From assembly GCF_019402645.1 (NCBI RefSeq), contig NZ_VKKS01000001.1, positions 1,063,572 to 1,127,571 of the forward strand: a stretch of 64,000 nt of DNA, read 5' to 3'. The stretch comes from Morganella morganii. Lineage in GTDB: Bacteria; Pseudomonadota; Gammaproteobacteria; Enterobacterales; Enterobacteriaceae. Under the pieces are notes generated by a model, which saw only the letters and a list, made by a program, of their open reading frames with translations, was not told the DNA's origin and made no database searches. The position numbers were made by a program, and so were the translations under genes. This document shows, in pieces, positions 1-12,022 of this stretch. Numbering within the stretch: the stretch's first letter is position 1; each line of letters starts with the position of its first letter.

Positions 1-71
1 GGAATGGTGGTGCAGGTATGTTCAAGAAGAGATGATGCATCATTGCCTAACAACTTAACGATATCAGTCAT
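1..71 (-). CDS. fbaB: Fructose-bisphosphate aldolase class I (5' end only)
   Basis: Only the first 23 codons lie in the window; the gene continues off the left edge. The visible N-terminus reads MTDIVKLLGNDASSLLEH followed by TCTTIP, which matches the start of E. coli FbaB (MTDIAQLLGKDADNLLQH...) almost position by position. FbaB is the DhnA-type class I aldolase that interconverts fructose 1,6-bisphosphate with dihydroxyacetone phosphate and glyceraldehyde 3-phosphate. It neighbours yegS, as in E. coli. No catalytic residues are visible in this fragment, so the call rests on the N-terminal match and synteny. Confidence 0.8.
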   Translation of the reverse strand, partial: MTDIVKLLGNDASSLLEHTCTTI

Positions 72-134
72 GGTATGTAAACTCCGATTCCTGTAGCGTG
101 TTATAAAATTGTCACGGATTGTCGTGGATTGTGT

Positions 135-1028
135 TTAAGATAACAACCCGCAGTGTGGCGGTAACCGGCACTGGATCGCTTCAGGCAGCACGGAAAAGGT
201 GAATTGCTGACCAGTCAGCGGCTCGCCGTCGAGATTAAACACCATCTCATGTGCCGCGCTGATAGTGATCCGCGAGCTGCATTTCATGATGACGCCTTCC
301 GCCCCGCCGTCATTAAAAAGGGTGTTCCGGAGTGAGCGCGGCCAGTTACGTTCCGGCAGAATGCTCAGGTTGAGCAGACCGTCGTTGATCAGCGCATCCG
401 GACACAGTTTATGTCCGCCGCCTGCCTGACAACCGTTACCGATACCGATAACCAGCGCGTCATCCTGCCAGTGAAAACCATCACAGCTGATGGTGCAGTG
501 GTCGGCTTTCAGCAAATCGCTGCGGGTCAGTCCGTGGAGGAAATAAGCGGCACCGCCGAAGGTGCTTTTCAGGGTTTCCGGGGTATCGGTGGTAATTTTC
601 GGGCCGAATCCGCCCGTGGCCATATTGATGAAATAGCGGGATTCATTGACAGAGCCGATATCAATAGCGATCGCATTGCCTTTGACGGCCAGAAGCAGGG
701 CTTTGGTTTTATCCGCAGGAATTCCGGCGGCAGTGGCAAAATCATTGGCGGTACCGAGTGGCAGAATGCCGAGAACAGGGCGTTTCTCCGCCGGATATGC
801 CATCAGTGCGCTGCATACGGCATTAATCGTACCGTCGCCCCCTGCCGCAATTACGGTCGCCGCTTTCAGGTGATGTGCTTCACGGACAAAGCGCGGAATA
901 TCCTCCGGCTCCCACGTCACCCGCACCTGAATATCCTCACCGTTTTCCCGTAAGTGCCGGACAGCCTGACGAATACCGTCATCACCGGCACGTTTTCCGT
1001 TAAGAACGACTATATGCGTTTCTGCCAT
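135..1028 (-). CDS. yegS: Lipid kinase YegS
   Basis: A 297-residue diacylglycerol-kinase-fold protein, the same length class as E. coli YegS (299). The nucleotide-binding signature GGDGT is at residues 63-67, followed by TINAV, and the phrase LPLGTANDFA that marks the family follows. The enzyme phosphorylates phosphatidylglycerol in vitro; its physiological substrate is unsettled. The frame stays open 43 codons upstream, but the start MAETHIVVLNGK is chosen because it matches YegS and has a GGAG ribosome site; the longer version would add a non-homologous Phe/Pro-rich leader. It lies between fbaB and yegQ on the same strand. Confidence 0.92.
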   Translation of the reverse strand: MAETHIVVLNGKRAGDDGIRQAVRHLRENGEDIQVRVTWEPEDIPRFVREAHHLKAATVIAAGGDGTINAVCSALMAYPAEKRPVLGILPLGTANDFATAAGIPADKTKALLLAVKGNAIAIDIGSVNESRYFINMATGGFGPKITTDTPETLKSTFGGAAYFLHGLTRSDLLKADHCTISCDGFHWQDDALVIGIGNGCQAGGGHKLCPDALINDGLLNLSILPERNWPRSLRNTLFNDGGAEGVIMKCSSRITISAAHEMVFNLDGEPLTGQQFTFSVLPEAIQCRLPPHCGLLS

Positions 1029-1121
1029 ATCAGACTCCGTGTTCAGAATACGTCTTATTAAAGATAACAAACACGGGCGGATTATGCCGGGAAAAAAGGC
1101 GGAGAAAAAAGGGAAGGGCAC

Positions 1122-1160
1122 AAAAAGAAAAGGTTGGCTCAAGGGAGATTGAGCCAACCA
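1122..1160 (-). terminator. Rho-independent terminator after trhP/yegQ
   Basis: A perfect 11-bp inverted repeat (GGTTGGCTCAA / TTGAGCCAACC) with a 6-base loop. Read on the minus strand it is followed by TTTTCTTTTT. It lies about 110 bases past the yegQ stop codon and just upstream of yegS, so it separates the two transcripts. Confidence 0.85.
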
Positions 1161-1269
1161 AGGAGGTGGTTCCTGGTATTACATGTTGCATTTTAGTTCT
1201 TCATTTTCTTGTCCGATATTACGAAATAACCAAAGTGATTGTTGTGATCGGATTCGAAAATTCAGAATA

Positions 1270-2661
1270 TTACCCGTTTGTGGCCGCCGCGTCAGTAAAT
1301 TCCGGCATATGCGGATTACGGGTGCTGGTACCCGGTAAGTTACGGATCAGCAAGGCAAATTCCAGGTTCACATCATCAGGTACCGGCAGATACACAATAT
1401 GACCGTTACCCGGTGCGACGTCCGTGGCTTCCCCTTTGCGGTTATTCATGGCATCGAGGGTAAAGCTGATATTGCCGTTCGGGGTCATCAGTTCCAGGCT
1501 GTCGCCGACAGAGAATTTGTTTTTGACATCCACTTCGGCCAGTCCGTTCACGCGGTTGCCGGTAAACTCGCCGACAAATTGCTGGGAATCGGAAACAGAA
1601 TAACCGTATTCATAAGTCTGATATGAATCATGAGTATGACGGCGCAGGAACCCTTCGGTATAACCGCGGTGTGCCAGGCCTTCCAGGGTGGTCAGCAGCG
1701 ACGGATCAAACGGTTTCCCGGCAACGGCATCATCAATGGCACGGCGGTAAACCTGTGCGGTGCGGGCACAGTAATAGAAGGATTTGGTACGACCTTCGAT
1801 TTTCAGGGAGTGAACACCCATCTGTGTCAGCTTTTCGACATGCTCGATAGCCCGCAGATCTTTGGAGTTCATAATATAGGTGCCGTGTTCATCTTCAAAC
1901 GCGGTCATATATTCGCCCGGCCGCTGTGCTTCCTCAATCAGGAACACTTTATCAGTCGGTGCCCCGGCGCCGAGGGTCGGCTCAATGTTTTTCACCGGAA
2001 TCGGTTCCTGCTTGTGGACGATATTGCCGATCACATCCTCTTTGCCTTCTTCCACTTTATATTCCCAGCGGCAGGCATTGGTGCAGGTACCCTGATTAGG
2101 GTCACGTTTGTTGATATAGCCGGAGAGCAGGCAGCGGCCGGAATAGGCCATGCACAGCGCGCCGTGAACAAAGACTTCAAGCTCAATTTCCGGTACATTT
2201 TTGCGGATATCAGCAATTTCTTCCAGTGAAAGCTCGCGGGAGAGGATCACCCGGGTCAGGCCCATCTGATGCCAGAATTTCACCGTTGCCCAGTTCACGG
2301 CGTTTGCCTGGACGGATAAATGAATATCCATCTGCGGAAAATGTTCGCGCACCATCATAATCAGACCGGGGTCGGACATAATCAGCGCATCCGGACCCAT
2401 GGCAATCACCGGCTCCAGATCACGGATAAAGGTTTTCAGTTTAGCGTTATGCGGGGCGATATTGACCACGACATAGAATTTTTTACCCAGTTCGTGGGCT
2501 TCCTGAATGCCTTTGGCGAGGTTTTCGTGGTTAAATTCGTTGTTACGGACACGCAGGCTGTAACGCGGCTGTCCGGCATAGACCGCATCCGCACCATAGG
2601 CGAACGCGTAGCGCATATTCTTCAGCGAGCCTGCCGGAGAGAGTAATTCGGGTGTAAACAT
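1270..2661 (-). CDS. trhP: tRNA 5-hydroxyuridine modification protein TrhP (peptidase U32 family)
   Basis: A 463-residue U32-family protein, close to E. coli YegQ/TrhP (453). The family signature is visible as EVFVHGALCMAYSGRCLLS, and further cysteines in GTCTNACRW complete the cluster expected of this family. TrhP is known to take part in prephenate-dependent hydroxylation of uridine-34 in certain tRNAs, alongside a parallel O2-dependent route through TrhO. The N-terminus MFTPELLSPAGSLKNMRYA is typical, and only a weak ribosome site precedes the ATG. It is read divergently from the membrane protein at 2880 and ends in its own terminator. Confidence 0.93.
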   Translation of the reverse strand: MFTPELLSPAGSLKNMRYAFAYGADAVYAGQPRYSLRVRNNEFNHENLAKGIQEAHELGKKFYVVVNIAPHNAKLKTFIRDLEPVIAMGPDALIMSDPGLIMMVREHFPQMDIHLSVQANAVNWATVKFWHQMGLTRVILSRELSLEEIADIRKNVPEIELEVFVHGALCMAYSGRCLLSGYINKRDPNQGTCTNACRWEYKVEEGKEDVIGNIVHKQEPIPVKNIEPTLGAGAPTDKVFLIEEAQRPGEYMTAFEDEHGTYIMNSKDLRAIEHVEKLTQMGVHSLKIEGRTKSFYYCARTAQVYRRAIDDAVAGKPFDPSLLTTLEGLAHRGYTEGFLRRHTHDSYQTYEYGYSVSDSQQFVGEFTGNRVNGLAEVDVKNKFSVGDSLELMTPNGNISFTLDAMNNRKGEATDVAPGNGHIVYLPVPDDVNLEFALLIRNLPGTSTRNPHMPEFTDAAATNG

Positions 2662-2879
2662 AATGTATTCCGATCTGAGTTCAAGTCAGAACCTTCCCCT
2701 GCGGGGGAGGCGTAATCAAGGCGATGGATTCTAGCGCGTCATCCGCCCGGTATCAAATGAATTACTGAAAATGGCATGAATATCGGATAACGATTTGATA
2801 TAGTTTCGTTAAATTCAGTGGCGCGGCGGATAATCTCCCCAGCGTTATCATTTACTATAGTCTGTTACAGCGTGGATAT

Positions 2880-3641
2880 ATGGAAAAACGTCATATTGCA
2901 GTCTGGATTGGTCTGGTTCTTAACCTGATTTTCCTGGGAATTATCTCTTATATACCGTCGGCTCTTGAGCCGTACCGGGATCAGCTGGATTATCAGACAC
3001 AGCAACTGATTGAAGTCTTACCGTACGTGAAAATTCTGATGACCGGCGGGATAGCCGCACAGCTTGCCAGTCTGGCATTTCTGCGTAACCAGCCGAAATT
3101 CGGTCTGACTCTCGCCATGATTGGCGGCATCATTTTTATTCCGCTGGGATTTATATTTATCGTCGGTTACCTCTACGACTATAACCGGGTGGTCTACCGT
3201 TCACTGAAAAGTATACCGAAACTGGCTCAATTACCGTTTGAGGTACTGCTGAAATTTAATAAACAGCGTCAGATCAGCATGGCAGTGATGTATGGTGTGC
3301 TCGGTGTGGTGTTGCTGGTCATCGGTATGGACTTCGGCGGCATTATGGTTGCGGTGGGTATTGTGTTGCTGATTAACGCACGGCGTATCCGGTATTATCC
3401 GATGCTGGCGATTGTCGGCGATAACCTGTTGTTTACACCGGGGCAGTACGCCGTCTGTTATGAAGCACCACTGAGTGCTTTCACCGTGATAACAGACAGC
3501 CGCTCTGTGCTGAAACTGCATATCAGAACAGCAGAACTGGATCGGACATTCCGTATTGCCAAAGCTGATTTATTACAGGATGAGCAAAATACACTCGATA
3601 AAATCCTGGCACGGCTGAAGCGTCCGTCACTGATACAGTAA
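2880..3641 (+). CDS. Conserved inner-membrane protein of unknown function
   Basis: A 253-residue protein that I do not recognise by name. Four hydrophobic segments are visible: about residues 8-25, 53-67, 77-100 and a long one at 139-165. A hydrophilic C-terminal region of about 85 residues follows, starting near RRIRYYPMLAIVGDNLL and containing strand-rich sequence such as YEAPLSAFTVITDSRSVLKL. That tail resembles a small PH-like or bPH2-type cytoplasmic domain, but this is only an impression. The gene is divergent from trhP and convergent with baeR, sharing a bidirectional terminator with it. No signs of decay are seen. Confidence 0.75.
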   Translation: MEKRHIAVWIGLVLNLIFLGIISYIPSALEPYRDQLDYQTQQLIEVLPYVKILMTGGIAAQLASLAFLRNQPKFGLTLAMIGGIIFIPLGFIFIVGYLYDYNRVVYRSLKSIPKLAQLPFEVLLKFNKQRQISMAVMYGVLGVVLLVIGMDFGGIMVAVGIVLLINARRIRYYPMLAIVGDNLLFTPGQYAVCYEAPLSAFTVITDSRSVLKLHIRTAELDRTFRIAKADLLQDEQNTLDKILARLKRPSLIQ

Positions 3642-3651
3642 TCAGAAAAAT

Positions 3652-3679
3652 AAAAAACGGCGGATATCCGCCGTTTTTT
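3652..3679. terminator. Bidirectional terminator between the 2880 gene and baeR
   Basis: A 28-base palindrome: A6 followed by CGGCGGAT, mirrored as ATCCGCCG followed by T6. The tract of A on one side and T on the other makes it a functional-looking Rho-independent terminator in both directions, suiting the convergent genes on either side. Confidence 0.9.
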
Positions 3680-3700
3680 ATATCTGTCCGGCCGGTGCTC

Positions 3701-4420
3701 TCAGATAATGGTAGCGGCAATAATCTCTGCGGGCCCGCCTTCCCAGCGGTAACCTAATCCGTACACCGAATGAATAAAATCGCGGTCACTTTCTAACTGT
3801 CCGAGCTTGCGGCGCAGGTTTTTGATATGGCTGTCGATAGTGCGGTCAGTCACCACACGGTAATCATCGTACAGATTATCCAGCAGCTGGTTGCGTGACA
3901 GCACGGTGCCCGGTTGTGACACCATGGTGCGCAGCAGGCGGAATTCGACCTGGGTGAGATCCAGACTTTGTGCACCGAAACGCACCTGATAATTCACTTC
4001 ATCAATAATCAGCGTGTCAGATTTATCTTCCGGCGCATCTTTACTGCGCTGACAGCGGCGCAGAATAGTTTTGATACGTGCCACGACTTCACGCGGGCTG
4101 TAAGGTTTGCAGACATAATCATCCGCACCGATTTCCAGTCCCAGCAGACGGTCAATCTCTTCCGTTTTGGCTGTCACCATCATGACGGGGATATCACTGA
4201 ACTGACGCATTTCACGGCAGAGTGTCAGGCCGTCTTTCTCCGGCAACATCAGATCCAGCAAAATCAGATCCGGCCGGTTTGCCTGCACCCAGGCCGTTAC
4301 TTCTCCGCCGCGGGCCAGCCAGTGAGTACGGTAATGAGCAGCGTGCAGATAATCCGTCAGTAACTGAGCCAGTTTCGGCTCATCTTCCACAATAAGAATC
4401 AGTTCAGTATTTTGTGCCAT
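3701..4420 (-). CDS. baeR: Two-component response regulator BaeR
   Basis: A 239-residue OmpR/PhoB-type regulator. The receiver domain (about residues 7-120) has the acidic pair in VEDEP, the phospho-acceptor Asp56 in [13 protein letters not shown], and the conserved Thr/Lys region ([18 protein letters not shown]). A winged-helix DNA-binding domain follows from about residue 140 and ends in [15 protein letters not shown]. In E. coli BaeR, activated by BaeS during envelope stress, switches on mdtABC, acrD and spy. Here it is the last gene of mdtABC-baeSR, about 14 bases after baeS. The identification is by sequence resemblance and operon context. Confidence 0.95.
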   Translation of the reverse strand: MAQNTELILIVEDEPKLAQLLTDYLHAAHYRTHWLARGGEVTAWVQANRPDLILLDLMLPEKDGLTLCREMRQFSDIPVMMVTAKTEEIDRLLGLEIGADDYVCKPYSPREVVARIKTILRRCQRSKDAPEDKSDTLIIDEVNYQVRFGAQSLDLTQVEFRLLRTMVSQPGTVLSRNQLLDNLYDDYRVVTDRTIDSHIKNLRRKLGQLESDRDFIHSVYGLGYRWEGGPAEIIAATII

Positions 4421-4434
4421 GCAGTAAACTCCTG

Positions 4435-5796
4435 TCAGTCCGGGCGGGGCAGTATCAGCGTGATAGTTACGCCGCCGAGCGGGGACACGGACGCGCTTAT
4501 CTGCCCGTGATGCGCTTCTGCTATTTTATCACAAATCGCAAGACCGAGTCCGGATCCGCCGCTGGCGCGGTTACGGGAGGATTCGCTGCGGTAGAAGCGA
4601 TCAAAAATCTGTGAAAACTGTTCCTCTGTCAGCCCCGGCGCACTGTCTGACCAGTCGATCCGGATTTGTGTTTCATCCTGCTGCCCGCGTACCACAATTT
4701 GCCCGCCGCTGTCGGTGTAGCGCAGACTGTTTTCCAGCAGATTATGGAACAGCTGTCCGAGCCGCGCATCGTCCCCGAAAATCATCAGTGTTTCCGGCAG
4801 TTCGGCTGTCACTGAGAGGTTTTTTTCCTGCAACCGGTGGCGGAACACGCCGATTGAACGGCTGATCACATCGGTCAGGTTGCATAACTCTTTGCGGTAA
4901 GAGAGTGAGCCGCGATCGGATAATGAAAGCTGATGCAGATCACTGACCAGTTTTGTCAGCGTCTGTACTTCCGCCAGCAGAGATGCCAGGGTTTCCGGTG
5001 TCGGCCGGCGGATCCCGTCCTGAAGCGCTTCCAGCTCGCCCTGTAACACTGCCAGAGGTGTGCGCAGCTCGTGTGAGACATCCGCCATATAGTCGCGGCG
5101 CATTAGTTCATTTTTCTCCAGCGCGGAGGCGAGCTGATTAAAATCATCAGCCAGCTGCGCAATTTCATCTTTGCCGTGAACCGGCACACGGCTGCTGAAA
5201 TTACCCGCCGCCAGCTGATGTGTTCCTTCCGCCAGGCGTTTGACGGGACGCAGGAAGCCGCGGGTCAGCAGCCAGGTGACCACCAGGGTAACCAGCAGCA
5301 CCAGCGCTGAAACTATCCAGCTGGTGCGCGCCTGCTGATGTGAAAAGCTTTGATCGGCAGCACGGTTGATATTGTCATCCGCCGGCATCACCACCCAGCC
5401 GACAACGTTACCGTTGTATTTTACCGGTTTGCGGTAGAGTTCACCGGGCGGTACCGGGCCATGTCCGAACAGACGACGGTCATCCTCATCCAGCAGCCAG
5501 AAACGCATTTTCCAGCCGCGCTCCATATGTTGCATATGCCGGTCCGTATCCAGTGCCCGCAGTGCCTGCATAAATCCGCGCTGATTATTGCGCAGAAAAT
5601 ACCAACTGCCGTAATCGGCATACTGCTCAGCGACAACATCGGCGATCATCTCCGTCCGGTCTTCGGCGGAGCGCTGAAGATAGCCGAGAAAGCCCTGCTC
5701 GAAACTGAAGCGGATAGCCAGATGCATGGTCAGTACCACCAGCATACAAGTGGCAAAAATGGCGAGAAACAGTTTATGGCCAATACCGGTTTTCAT
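4435..5796 (-). CDS. baeS: Envelope-stress sensor histidine kinase BaeS
   Basis: A 453-residue membrane kinase. TM1 is about residues 9-27, then a periplasmic sensor of about 130 residues, and TM2 about 159-179. A HAMP linker runs to about 232. The dimerisation/phosphotransfer motif [12 protein letters not shown] has His242, and the ATP-lid ends in [19 protein letters not shown]. BaeS senses envelope damage and toxic compounds and phosphorylates BaeR. Its start overlaps the mdtC stop by 4 bases (ATGA), implying translational coupling to the pump genes. In E. coli mdtD lies between mdtC and baeS; here it is absent and the two genes abut. Confidence 0.95.
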   Translation of the reverse strand: MKTGIGHKLFLAIFATCMLVVLTMHLAIRFSFEQGFLGYLQRSAEDRTEMIADVVAEQYADYGSWYFLRNNQRGFMQALRALDTDRHMQHMERGWKMRFWLLDEDDRRLFGHGPVPPGELYRKPVKYNGNVVGWVVMPADDNINRAADQSFSHQQARTSWIVSALVLLVTLVVTWLLTRGFLRPVKRLAEGTHQLAAGNFSSRVPVHGKDEIAQLADDFNQLASALEKNELMRRDYMADVSHELRTPLAVLQGELEALQDGIRRPTPETLASLLAEVQTLTKLVSDLHQLSLSDRGSLSYRKELCNLTDVISRSIGVFRHRLQEKNLSVTAELPETLMIFGDDARLGQLFHNLLENSLRYTDSGGQIVVRGQQDETQIRIDWSDSAPGLTEEQFSQIFDRFYRSESSRNRASGGSGLGLAICDKIAEAHHGQISASVSPLGGVTITLILPRPD

Positions 5797-8700
5797 GTAT
5801 TTCCCTCCGTACTGAGAACGGATTTCCCGGCGGATTCCCCGGTTTTTTTGCGGCGCAGCCGGTCAAAAAACAGGTAAATCACCGGCGTGGTATACAGTGT
5901 CAGTATCTGACTGACCAGCAACCCGCCGACCACCGTAATGCCTAGCGGCTGGCGCAGTTCCGCGCCGTCACCGCTGCCGAATGCCAGCGGCAGTGCGCCG
6001 AACAGCGCGGCCAGTGTGGTCATCAGGATCGGGCGGAAACGCAGAAGACAGGCCTGAAAAATCGCATCCCGCGCACTTTGCCCGCCGCGCTGGGCGGCAA
6101 TGGCGAAGTCCACCATAATAATGGCGTTTTTCTTCACAATTCCGATCAGCAGCATAATGCCTATCAGGGCGATCAGGCTGAACGGCGTATCAAAGAACCG
6201 CAGTGCCAGCAGTGCGCCGACGCCCGCAGAGGGCAGGGTGGATAAGATGGTCAGCGGATGAATAAAGCTCTCATACAGCATGCCGAGCACCAGGTACACA
6301 GTGATAATGGCAGCGATAATCAGCAGCACCTGAGACTGTAATGTCTCCTGAAACAACTGTGCTGTCCCGGCAAAAGTCCCGCGCACCCCGGACGGTACAC
6401 CCAGCTCCACCATGGTACGTTCGACAGCGGTCACCGCATCCGACAGAGAATAACCCTCTGCTACGTTAAAGCCGACAGTCGTGGAGGCCGACAACCCCTG
6501 ATGGTTAACACTCAGCGGCGCATTCGCCGGCCGCCACTGTGCGAAATACGCCAGCGGAACCGGTTGTCCCTCTTTATTGATGACAAACATTTTTTCCAGC
6601 GCACTGACATCCTGTGTATATTGCGGTGCGACTTCCATCACCACTTTGTACTGGTTCAGCGGCTCATAAATCGTGGAGATCTGCCGCTGGCCGAAGGCGT
6701 TATTGAGCAGATTGTTGGCATCATTCACACTGATCCCGAGCTGTGCCATCACATCACGGTCATAGGTCAGCGCCATCTCCGCGCCTTTATCCTCTTTATC
6801 CGAGTTAACATCAGTCAGTTGCGGCAATTCACCGAGTGCTTTGCGGATTTTCGGTTCCCATTCGCGCAGCAGGGATAAATCATCCGCCAGCAGGGAATAC
6901 TGATAACCGGAGTTGGACTGACGCCCGCCTGCCCGGATATCCTGTACCGGAATCAGAAACAGGTTGGCGCCCGGTTCATCAGCGAGGGTAACACGCAGCC
7001 GGTTGATCACATCCTGGGCACTGTCTGTCCGTTCATCCAGCGGATTGAGCGAGATAAACATAAATCCGCTGTTAACGCGGCCGCCGCCGGTAAAGCCGGT
7101 GACACCGGCGACATCTTTATCACTGTAAATACGCTGCATAAAAGTGCGCATTTTCTGCTCCATCGACTGGAACGAAATGCTCTGGTCGGCACGGACAAAA
7201 CCCAGCAGCCGCCCGGTATCCTGATCCGGGAAAAAGGTTTTTGGTACAGAGATATAGAGCCAGACCGCCAGGGCAATGGTACCGGTGAAAATCAGCAGTA
7301 CCCAGCGGCTGTGTGCCAGTACCACGGTCAGGCTGCGCCCGTACCACTGCTGAATACGGAACAGGATCCTGCCGGCGCCGCGTTTTCGCTCCCGTGCCGG
7401 GGCTGCATGGTTTTTCAGCAGATGTGCGCAGAGCATCGGGGTGAGTGTCAGGGAGATCACCAGTGAGATAGCAATGGCGGTAGTCAGGGTGATCGCAAAC
7501 TCACGGAACAACCGTCCGACAAGGCCATCCATCAGCAGCAGCGGAATAAATACCGCCACAAGGGAGATACTCATGGAAAGTACGGTGAAGCCCACTTCGC
7601 TGACCCCTTTGAGGGCCGCTTCTTTCGGTTTCAGGCCGTTTTCAATATGACGGGCGATATTTTCCAGCACCACAATCGCATCATCCACCACAAAGCCGGT
7701 GGCGACCGTCAGTGCCATCAGTGACAGGTTATTGAGGCTGAATCCGCACAGATACATGGCGCTGAAGGTACCTATCAGGGAGACCGGTACGGCCAGTGCC
7801 GGGATAATGGTGGCGCGTCCGGATCGCAGAAACAGGAAGACCACCAGGATCACCAGTCCCACAGCAATAGTCAGCGCGCGTTCCACTTCCGTCAGTGAGG
7901 CGCGGATGGTCGGCGTGCGATCCTGCGCGACCTGTAAATCCGCACCGGCGGGAATAGCATCCTGCAATACCGGCAACTGCTCGCGGATGCGGGCTACGGT
8001 GGCGATAATATTGGCGCCGGCTTCACGGCGGATCACCAGCAGGATAGCGGGCTTGCCGTTGCTCATCCCGGCTGCGCGGACGTTTTGTACCGAGTCTTTT
8101 ACGGTTGCGACATCTGCCAGGCGTACTGCCGCGCCGTCATTGTAATGCACAATCAGCGGGCGGTAATCATCCGCCGTTTTCAGCTCACTGTTACTGCCAA
8201 TCTGCCAGCGGCGTTCATTATCAGAAACGGAACCCTGCGGCCGCAGCACGTTGGCATCGGCAATCGCTTTGCGCACACTGTCGAGAGAGACGCCCTGATT
8301 AAACAGTTGTGACGGATTCAGTTCCACACGCACGGCAGGCAGCGAGCCGCCGCCGACCGAGACTTCACTCACACCCTCAATCTGTGACAGGCGCTGTGCC
8401 AGCCTGGTGGAGGCGATATCATAGAGTTTTCCGGTACCAAGGGTATCTGATGTCAGCGTCAGGATCATAACCGGTGCATCGGACGGGTTGGATTTATAGT
8501 AACGCGGCCGGGACGGCATCCCGGAAGGCAGCAGATTTTGCGCGGCATTCAGTGCGGCCTGCACATCCCGGGCCGCACCGTTGATATCCCGGTTCAGCTC
8601 AAATTCCAGGGTGATGCTGGTACTGCCGAGAGAGCTGGATGATGTCATTTCTGACACCCCGGCTATCTGCCCGAGCGAACGTTCCAGCGGCGTAGCGACG

Positions 8701-8885
8701 GTGGATGCCATGGTTTCCGGAGAGGCGCCCGGCAGTGATGCCGTGATATTAATCACCGGATAATCCACCTGCGGCAGTGGTGCCACCGGCAGGAACAGAA
8801 AGCTGATCGCCCCGCACAGAGTGATGGCGAGGCTTATCAGCGTCGTGGCCACCGGGCGGGCGATAAACAGGGCGAACAGCCTCAT
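5793..8885 (-). CDS. mdtC: RND multidrug efflux transporter MdtC
   Basis: A 1030-residue RND pump protomer. It shows the two-fold family layout: TM1, a large periplasmic loop, TM2-6, a cytoplasmic linker, then TM7, a second loop and TM8-12. The sequence [19 protein letters not shown] carries the paired aspartates of the proton relay in TM4. The N-terminus [18 protein letters not shown] is typical of the MdtB/C (hydrophobe/amphiphile exporter) group. MdtB and MdtC form a heterotrimer with MdtA and TolC that exports bile salts, novobiocin and similar compounds. The gene overlaps mdtB by 4 bases and baeS by 4 bases. Confidence 0.95.
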   Translation of the reverse strand: MRLFALFIARPVATTLISLAITLCGAISFLFLPVAPLPQVDYPVINITASLPGASPETMASTVATPLERSLGQIAGVSEMTSSSSLGSTSITLEFELNRDINGAARDVQAALNAAQNLLPSGMPSRPRYYKSNPSDAPVMILTLTSDTLGTGKLYDIASTRLAQRLSQIEGVSEVSVGGGSLPAVRVELNPSQLFNQGVSLDSVRKAIADANVLRPQGSVSDNERRWQIGSNSELKTADDYRPLIVHYNDGAAVRLADVATVKDSVQNVRAAGMSNGKPAILLVIRREAGANIIATVARIREQLPVLQDAIPAGADLQVAQDRTPTIRASLTEVERALTIAVGLVILVVFLFLRSGRATIIPALAVPVSLIGTFSAMYLCGFSLNNLSLMALTVATGFVVDDAIVVLENIARHIENGLKPKEAALKGVSEVGFTVLSMSISLVAVFIPLLLMDGLVGRLFREFAITLTTAIAISLVISLTLTPMLCAHLLKNHAAPARERKRGAGRILFRIQQWYGRSLTVVLAHSRWVLLIFTGTIALAVWLYISVPKTFFPDQDTGRLLGFVRADQSISFQSMEQKMRTFMQRIYSDKDVAGVTGFTGGGRVNSGFMFISLNPLDERTDSAQDVINRLRVTLADEPGANLFLIPVQDIRAGGRQSNSGYQYSLLADDLSLLREWEPKIRKALGELPQLTDVNSDKEDKGAEMALTYDRDVMAQLGISVNDANNLLNNAFGQRQISTIYEPLNQYKVVMEVAPQYTQDVSALEKMFVINKEGQPVPLAYFAQWRPANAPLSVNHQGLSASTTVGFNVAEGYSLSDAVTAVERTMVELGVPSGVRGTFAGTAQLFQETLQSQVLLIIAAIITVYLVLGMLYESFIHPLTILSTLPSAGVGALLALRFFDTPFSLIALIGIMLLIGIVKKNAIIMVDFAIAAQRGGQSARDAIFQACLLRFRPILMTTLAALFGALPLAFGSGDGAELRQPLGITVVGGLLVSQILTLYTTPVIYLFFDRLRRKKTGESAGKSVLSTEGNT

Positions 8886-11800
8886 GATGAGGCTCCTGTA
8901 TTGTCACTTTCCGGGGTAAAGCGGGCTTTATCGCGCCAGTGTGACAGGCGGTCAAACAGCAGGTAAATCACCGGGGTGGTAAAGAGTGTCAGGATCTGGC
9001 TCATAATCAGTCCGCCGACCATACAGACCCCGAGCGGCTGGCGAAGTTCGGCACCGACCCCGGTACTGAGCATCAGCGGTACCGCGCCGAACAGTGCAGC
9101 CATGGTGGTCATCAGGATCGGGCGGAAACGCAGGAGACAGGCCTGATAAATGGCATCATACGGCGACAGTCCCTGTTCCCGCTCCGCCGCAAGGGCGAAG
9201 TCAATCATCATAATGGCGTTTTTCTTCACAATCCCGATCAGCAGAATAATACCGATAATCGCAATCACATCCAGCTCATTACCTGCCATTATCAGCGCCA
9301 GCAAGGCACCGACCCCGGCGGTGGGCAGGGTGGAGAGGATGGTAATCGGATGAATAAAACTTTCATACAGAATGCCGAGCACGATGTACATCGCCACCAC
9401 AGCGGCGAGGATTAGCCACAGGGTGTTGGACAGGGCATTTTCAAAGGCGAGAGTGGCTCCCTGGAATTGTGTGGTGATATCTTTCGGCAGGCCGATACGC
9501 TGTTCTGCCGATTTCACCGCATTGACTGCTGCTTCCAGTGAACCGCCCGCCGGGATATTAAAGGAAAAAGTGGCGGACGGGAACTGTGCCAGGTGGTTAA
9601 TTGCCAGCGGTCCGAAACGCGGCGATACAGTGGCAAAGGCTGACAGCGGCACGGAATTGCCGTCTTTGTTGATCATGCGGATGCTGCTGAGGGCATCCGC
9701 GCCCGGTGTCAGTGCAGTGTTATTTTCCAGCACCACGCGGTATTGGCTGGCCTGGGTATAAATAGTGGAGATCAGGCGCTGACCAAACGCATTGTACAGC
9801 GCGTTATCAATATTGGTCATGGTCAGCCCCAGCCGTGAGGCAGTATCGCGGTCAATATCGATATAGGCCACCAGCCCTTTATTCTGCCAGTCATTGCCGG
9901 TATCAGTCAGGGCATCACTGTTCTGTAGTTCTGTCATCAGACGCGGCACCCACAGATCGAGTTCCTCGAGGGAATTGGCCTGTAAGGTAAACTGATACTG
10001 AGTCCGGGAAGTCTGGGTATCAATAGTCAGATCCTGAGACGGCTGGAGATACAGTTTTACGCCGGGCAGGGTATCTGCTTTTTTCTGTAACCGGGTGATG
10101 ATGGCTTCCGCGCGATCATCCCGCTCAGACAGCGGTTTCAGCGTGATTTGCAGGCGTCCGGTGTTCAGTGTGGCGTTGCTGCCGTCGATACCGGCAAAAG
10201 CCGCGATATTATCCACCGCCGGGTCATCTGCCAGCAGACGGCTGACCGCCTGTTGTTTCTCACTCATCGCCTGAAACGACACGGACTGCGGTGCTTCCAG
10301 AGTCCCCCGGATAAGCCCGTTGTCCTGAACCGGGAAAAAGCCTTTCGGAATAAAAAGATAGAGCACAACGGTGATTGCCATAGTACTGAAAGCGACCCCG
10401 AGTGTCAGCCACTGATGGCGCAGTACCCACGTCAGCCAGCGACCGTAGCCGGCAATCACCCGCTCAAAAAAGCGCTCAGTAGCCCGGTTAAAACGGTTAT
10501 GGCGGTGAGCAGATTCCGGTTTCAGGAAACGGGCGCACATCATCGGTGTCAGCGTCAGTGACACCACACCGGAAATCAGGATTGCCACGGCGAGGGTGAT
10601 CGCAAATTCGCGGAACAGGCGGCCGACAATATCCCCCATAAATAACAGGGGAATTAACACAGCAATCAGCGAGAAAGTCAGTGAGATAATGGTAAAACCA
10701 ATCTCACCGGCGCCTTTAAGGGCGGCGGTCAGCGGTTTGTCACCTTTTTCCAGATAGCGGGCAATATTTTCCACCACTACAATCGCATCATCCACCACGA
10801 AACCGGTGGCGATAGTCAGCGCCATCAGTGTCAGGTTATTGACGGAAAAGCCGCAGAAATACATCACTGCGAAGGTGCCGACAAGCGAGAGCGGCACCGC
10901 CACACCCGGGATCAGGGTCGCGGCCATATTGCGCAGAAACAGGTACATCACCATGATCACCAGCGCAACAGCTAAAAACAGTTCAAACTGCACATCTTTG
11001 ACCGAGGCCCGGATAGCATCTGTCCGGTCAGTCAGAACCGTCACCGTGACTGACTCCGGCAGCGTTTCCACCAGCTCCGGGATCAGTGCGCGGATAGTAT
11101 CGGTGGTGGCAATCACGTTAGCGCCGGGCTGGCGCTGCACATTGATGACAATTGCCTGTTTATCATTAACCCAGGCGCCCAGCTGTGTGTTTTCCGGCCC
11201 TTCCTGCACCGTTGCCACATCACGCAGGCGAACAGGTGCATTGTTTTTGTAGCTGACAATCAGGTTCTGATAATCTTCCGCCGATTTCATCTGGTCGTTG
11301 GCGGACAGTGTCACAGAGCGCGCAGGGCCGTCGAGGCTCCCTTTGGCGGAGTTGACGTTGGCACTGTTAATTGCGCTGCGGATAGTTTCGCTGTCCAGCC
11401 CGTAAGCGGCCACGGCATTGGCATTTAACTGAACCCGTACGGCAGGGCGCTGACCGCCCTCCAGTGTCACCAGCCCGACCCCTTCAACCTGTGAGATTTT
11501 CTGGGCGATGCGGTTTTCCACCATATCCTGTAACCGGGTCATCGGCATGGCATCGGAGGTGACGGCAAGGGTCAGCACCGGCGGATCGGCCGGGTTAACT
11601 TTGCTGTAAATCGGCGGATAAGGCAGGTCATCCGGCAACAGGTTGGTTGCTGCGTTGATGGACGCCTGTACTTCCTGCACCGCCACATCGAGCGGCAGGG
11701 AGAGCTGGAACATCAGGGTGATCACCGAGGCGCCACCCGAACTTTGCGACGACATCTGTTTCAGACCTGACATCTGCCCGAACTGACGTTCCAGCGGCGC

Positions 11801-12022
11801 GGTCACAGCTGAGGTCATCACATCCGGACTGGCACCGGGATAAAGTGTTACCACGCGGATGGTCGGGTAATCCACCTCCGGCAGAGAAGAGACCGGCAGC
11901 ATGCGGTAGCCGACAATCCCTGCCAGCAGAATTGCCAGCATAAACAGGCTGGTGGCAACCGGACGCAGAATAAACAGGCGGGACGGGCCGCCTGCACGGG
12001 TTTCTGGATTATTTCCGGACAT
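8882..12022 (-). CDS. mdtB: RND multidrug efflux transporter MdtB
   Basis: A 1046-residue RND protomer very close to E. coli MdtB: after a short variable head the shared run [19 protein letters not shown] begins, and [20 protein letters not shown] follows. The proton-relay segment [19 protein letters not shown] is intact. It pairs with MdtC to form a mixed trimer. The stop codon overlaps the start of mdtC by 4 bases, and its own start abuts the end of mdtA by one base, so mdtA-B-C-baeS look like one tightly coupled message. Confidence 0.96.
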   Translation of the reverse strand: MSGNNPETRAGGPSRLFILRPVATSLFMLAILLAGIVGYRMLPVSSLPEVDYPTIRVVTLYPGASPDVMTSAVTAPLERQFGQMSGLKQMSSQSSGGASVITLMFQLSLPLDVAVQEVQASINAATNLLPDDLPYPPIYSKVNPADPPVLTLAVTSDAMPMTRLQDMVENRIAQKISQVEGVGLVTLEGGQRPAVRVQLNANAVAAYGLDSETIRSAINSANVNSAKGSLDGPARSVTLSANDQMKSAEDYQNLIVSYKNNAPVRLRDVATVQEGPENTQLGAWVNDKQAIVINVQRQPGANVIATTDTIRALIPELVETLPESVTVTVLTDRTDAIRASVKDVQFELFLAVALVIMVMYLFLRNMAATLIPGVAVPLSLVGTFAVMYFCGFSVNNLTLMALTIATGFVVDDAIVVVENIARYLEKGDKPLTAALKGAGEIGFTIISLTFSLIAVLIPLLFMGDIVGRLFREFAITLAVAILISGVVSLTLTPMMCARFLKPESAHRHNRFNRATERFFERVIAGYGRWLTWVLRHQWLTLGVAFSTMAITVVLYLFIPKGFFPVQDNGLIRGTLEAPQSVSFQAMSEKQQAVSRLLADDPAVDNIAAFAGIDGSNATLNTGRLQITLKPLSERDDRAEAIITRLQKKADTLPGVKLYLQPSQDLTIDTQTSRTQYQFTLQANSLEELDLWVPRLMTELQNSDALTDTGNDWQNKGLVAYIDIDRDTASRLGLTMTNIDNALYNAFGQRLISTIYTQASQYRVVLENNTALTPGADALSSIRMINKDGNSVPLSAFATVSPRFGPLAINHLAQFPSATFSFNIPAGGSLEAAVNAVKSAEQRIGLPKDITTQFQGATLAFENALSNTLWLILAAVVAMYIVLGILYESFIHPITILSTLPTAGVGALLALIMAGNELDVIAIIGIILLIGIVKKNAIMMIDFALAAEREQGLSPYDAIYQACLLRFRPILMTTMAALFGAVPLMLSTGVGAELRQPLGVCMVGGLIMSQILTLFTTPVIYLLFDRLSHWRDKARFTPESDNTGASS

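Noticed and set aside
8105..8312. Several open frames antisense to mdtB and mdtC
   Set aside because: Antisense shadows of high-GC coding sequence; no ribosome sites or independent similarity.
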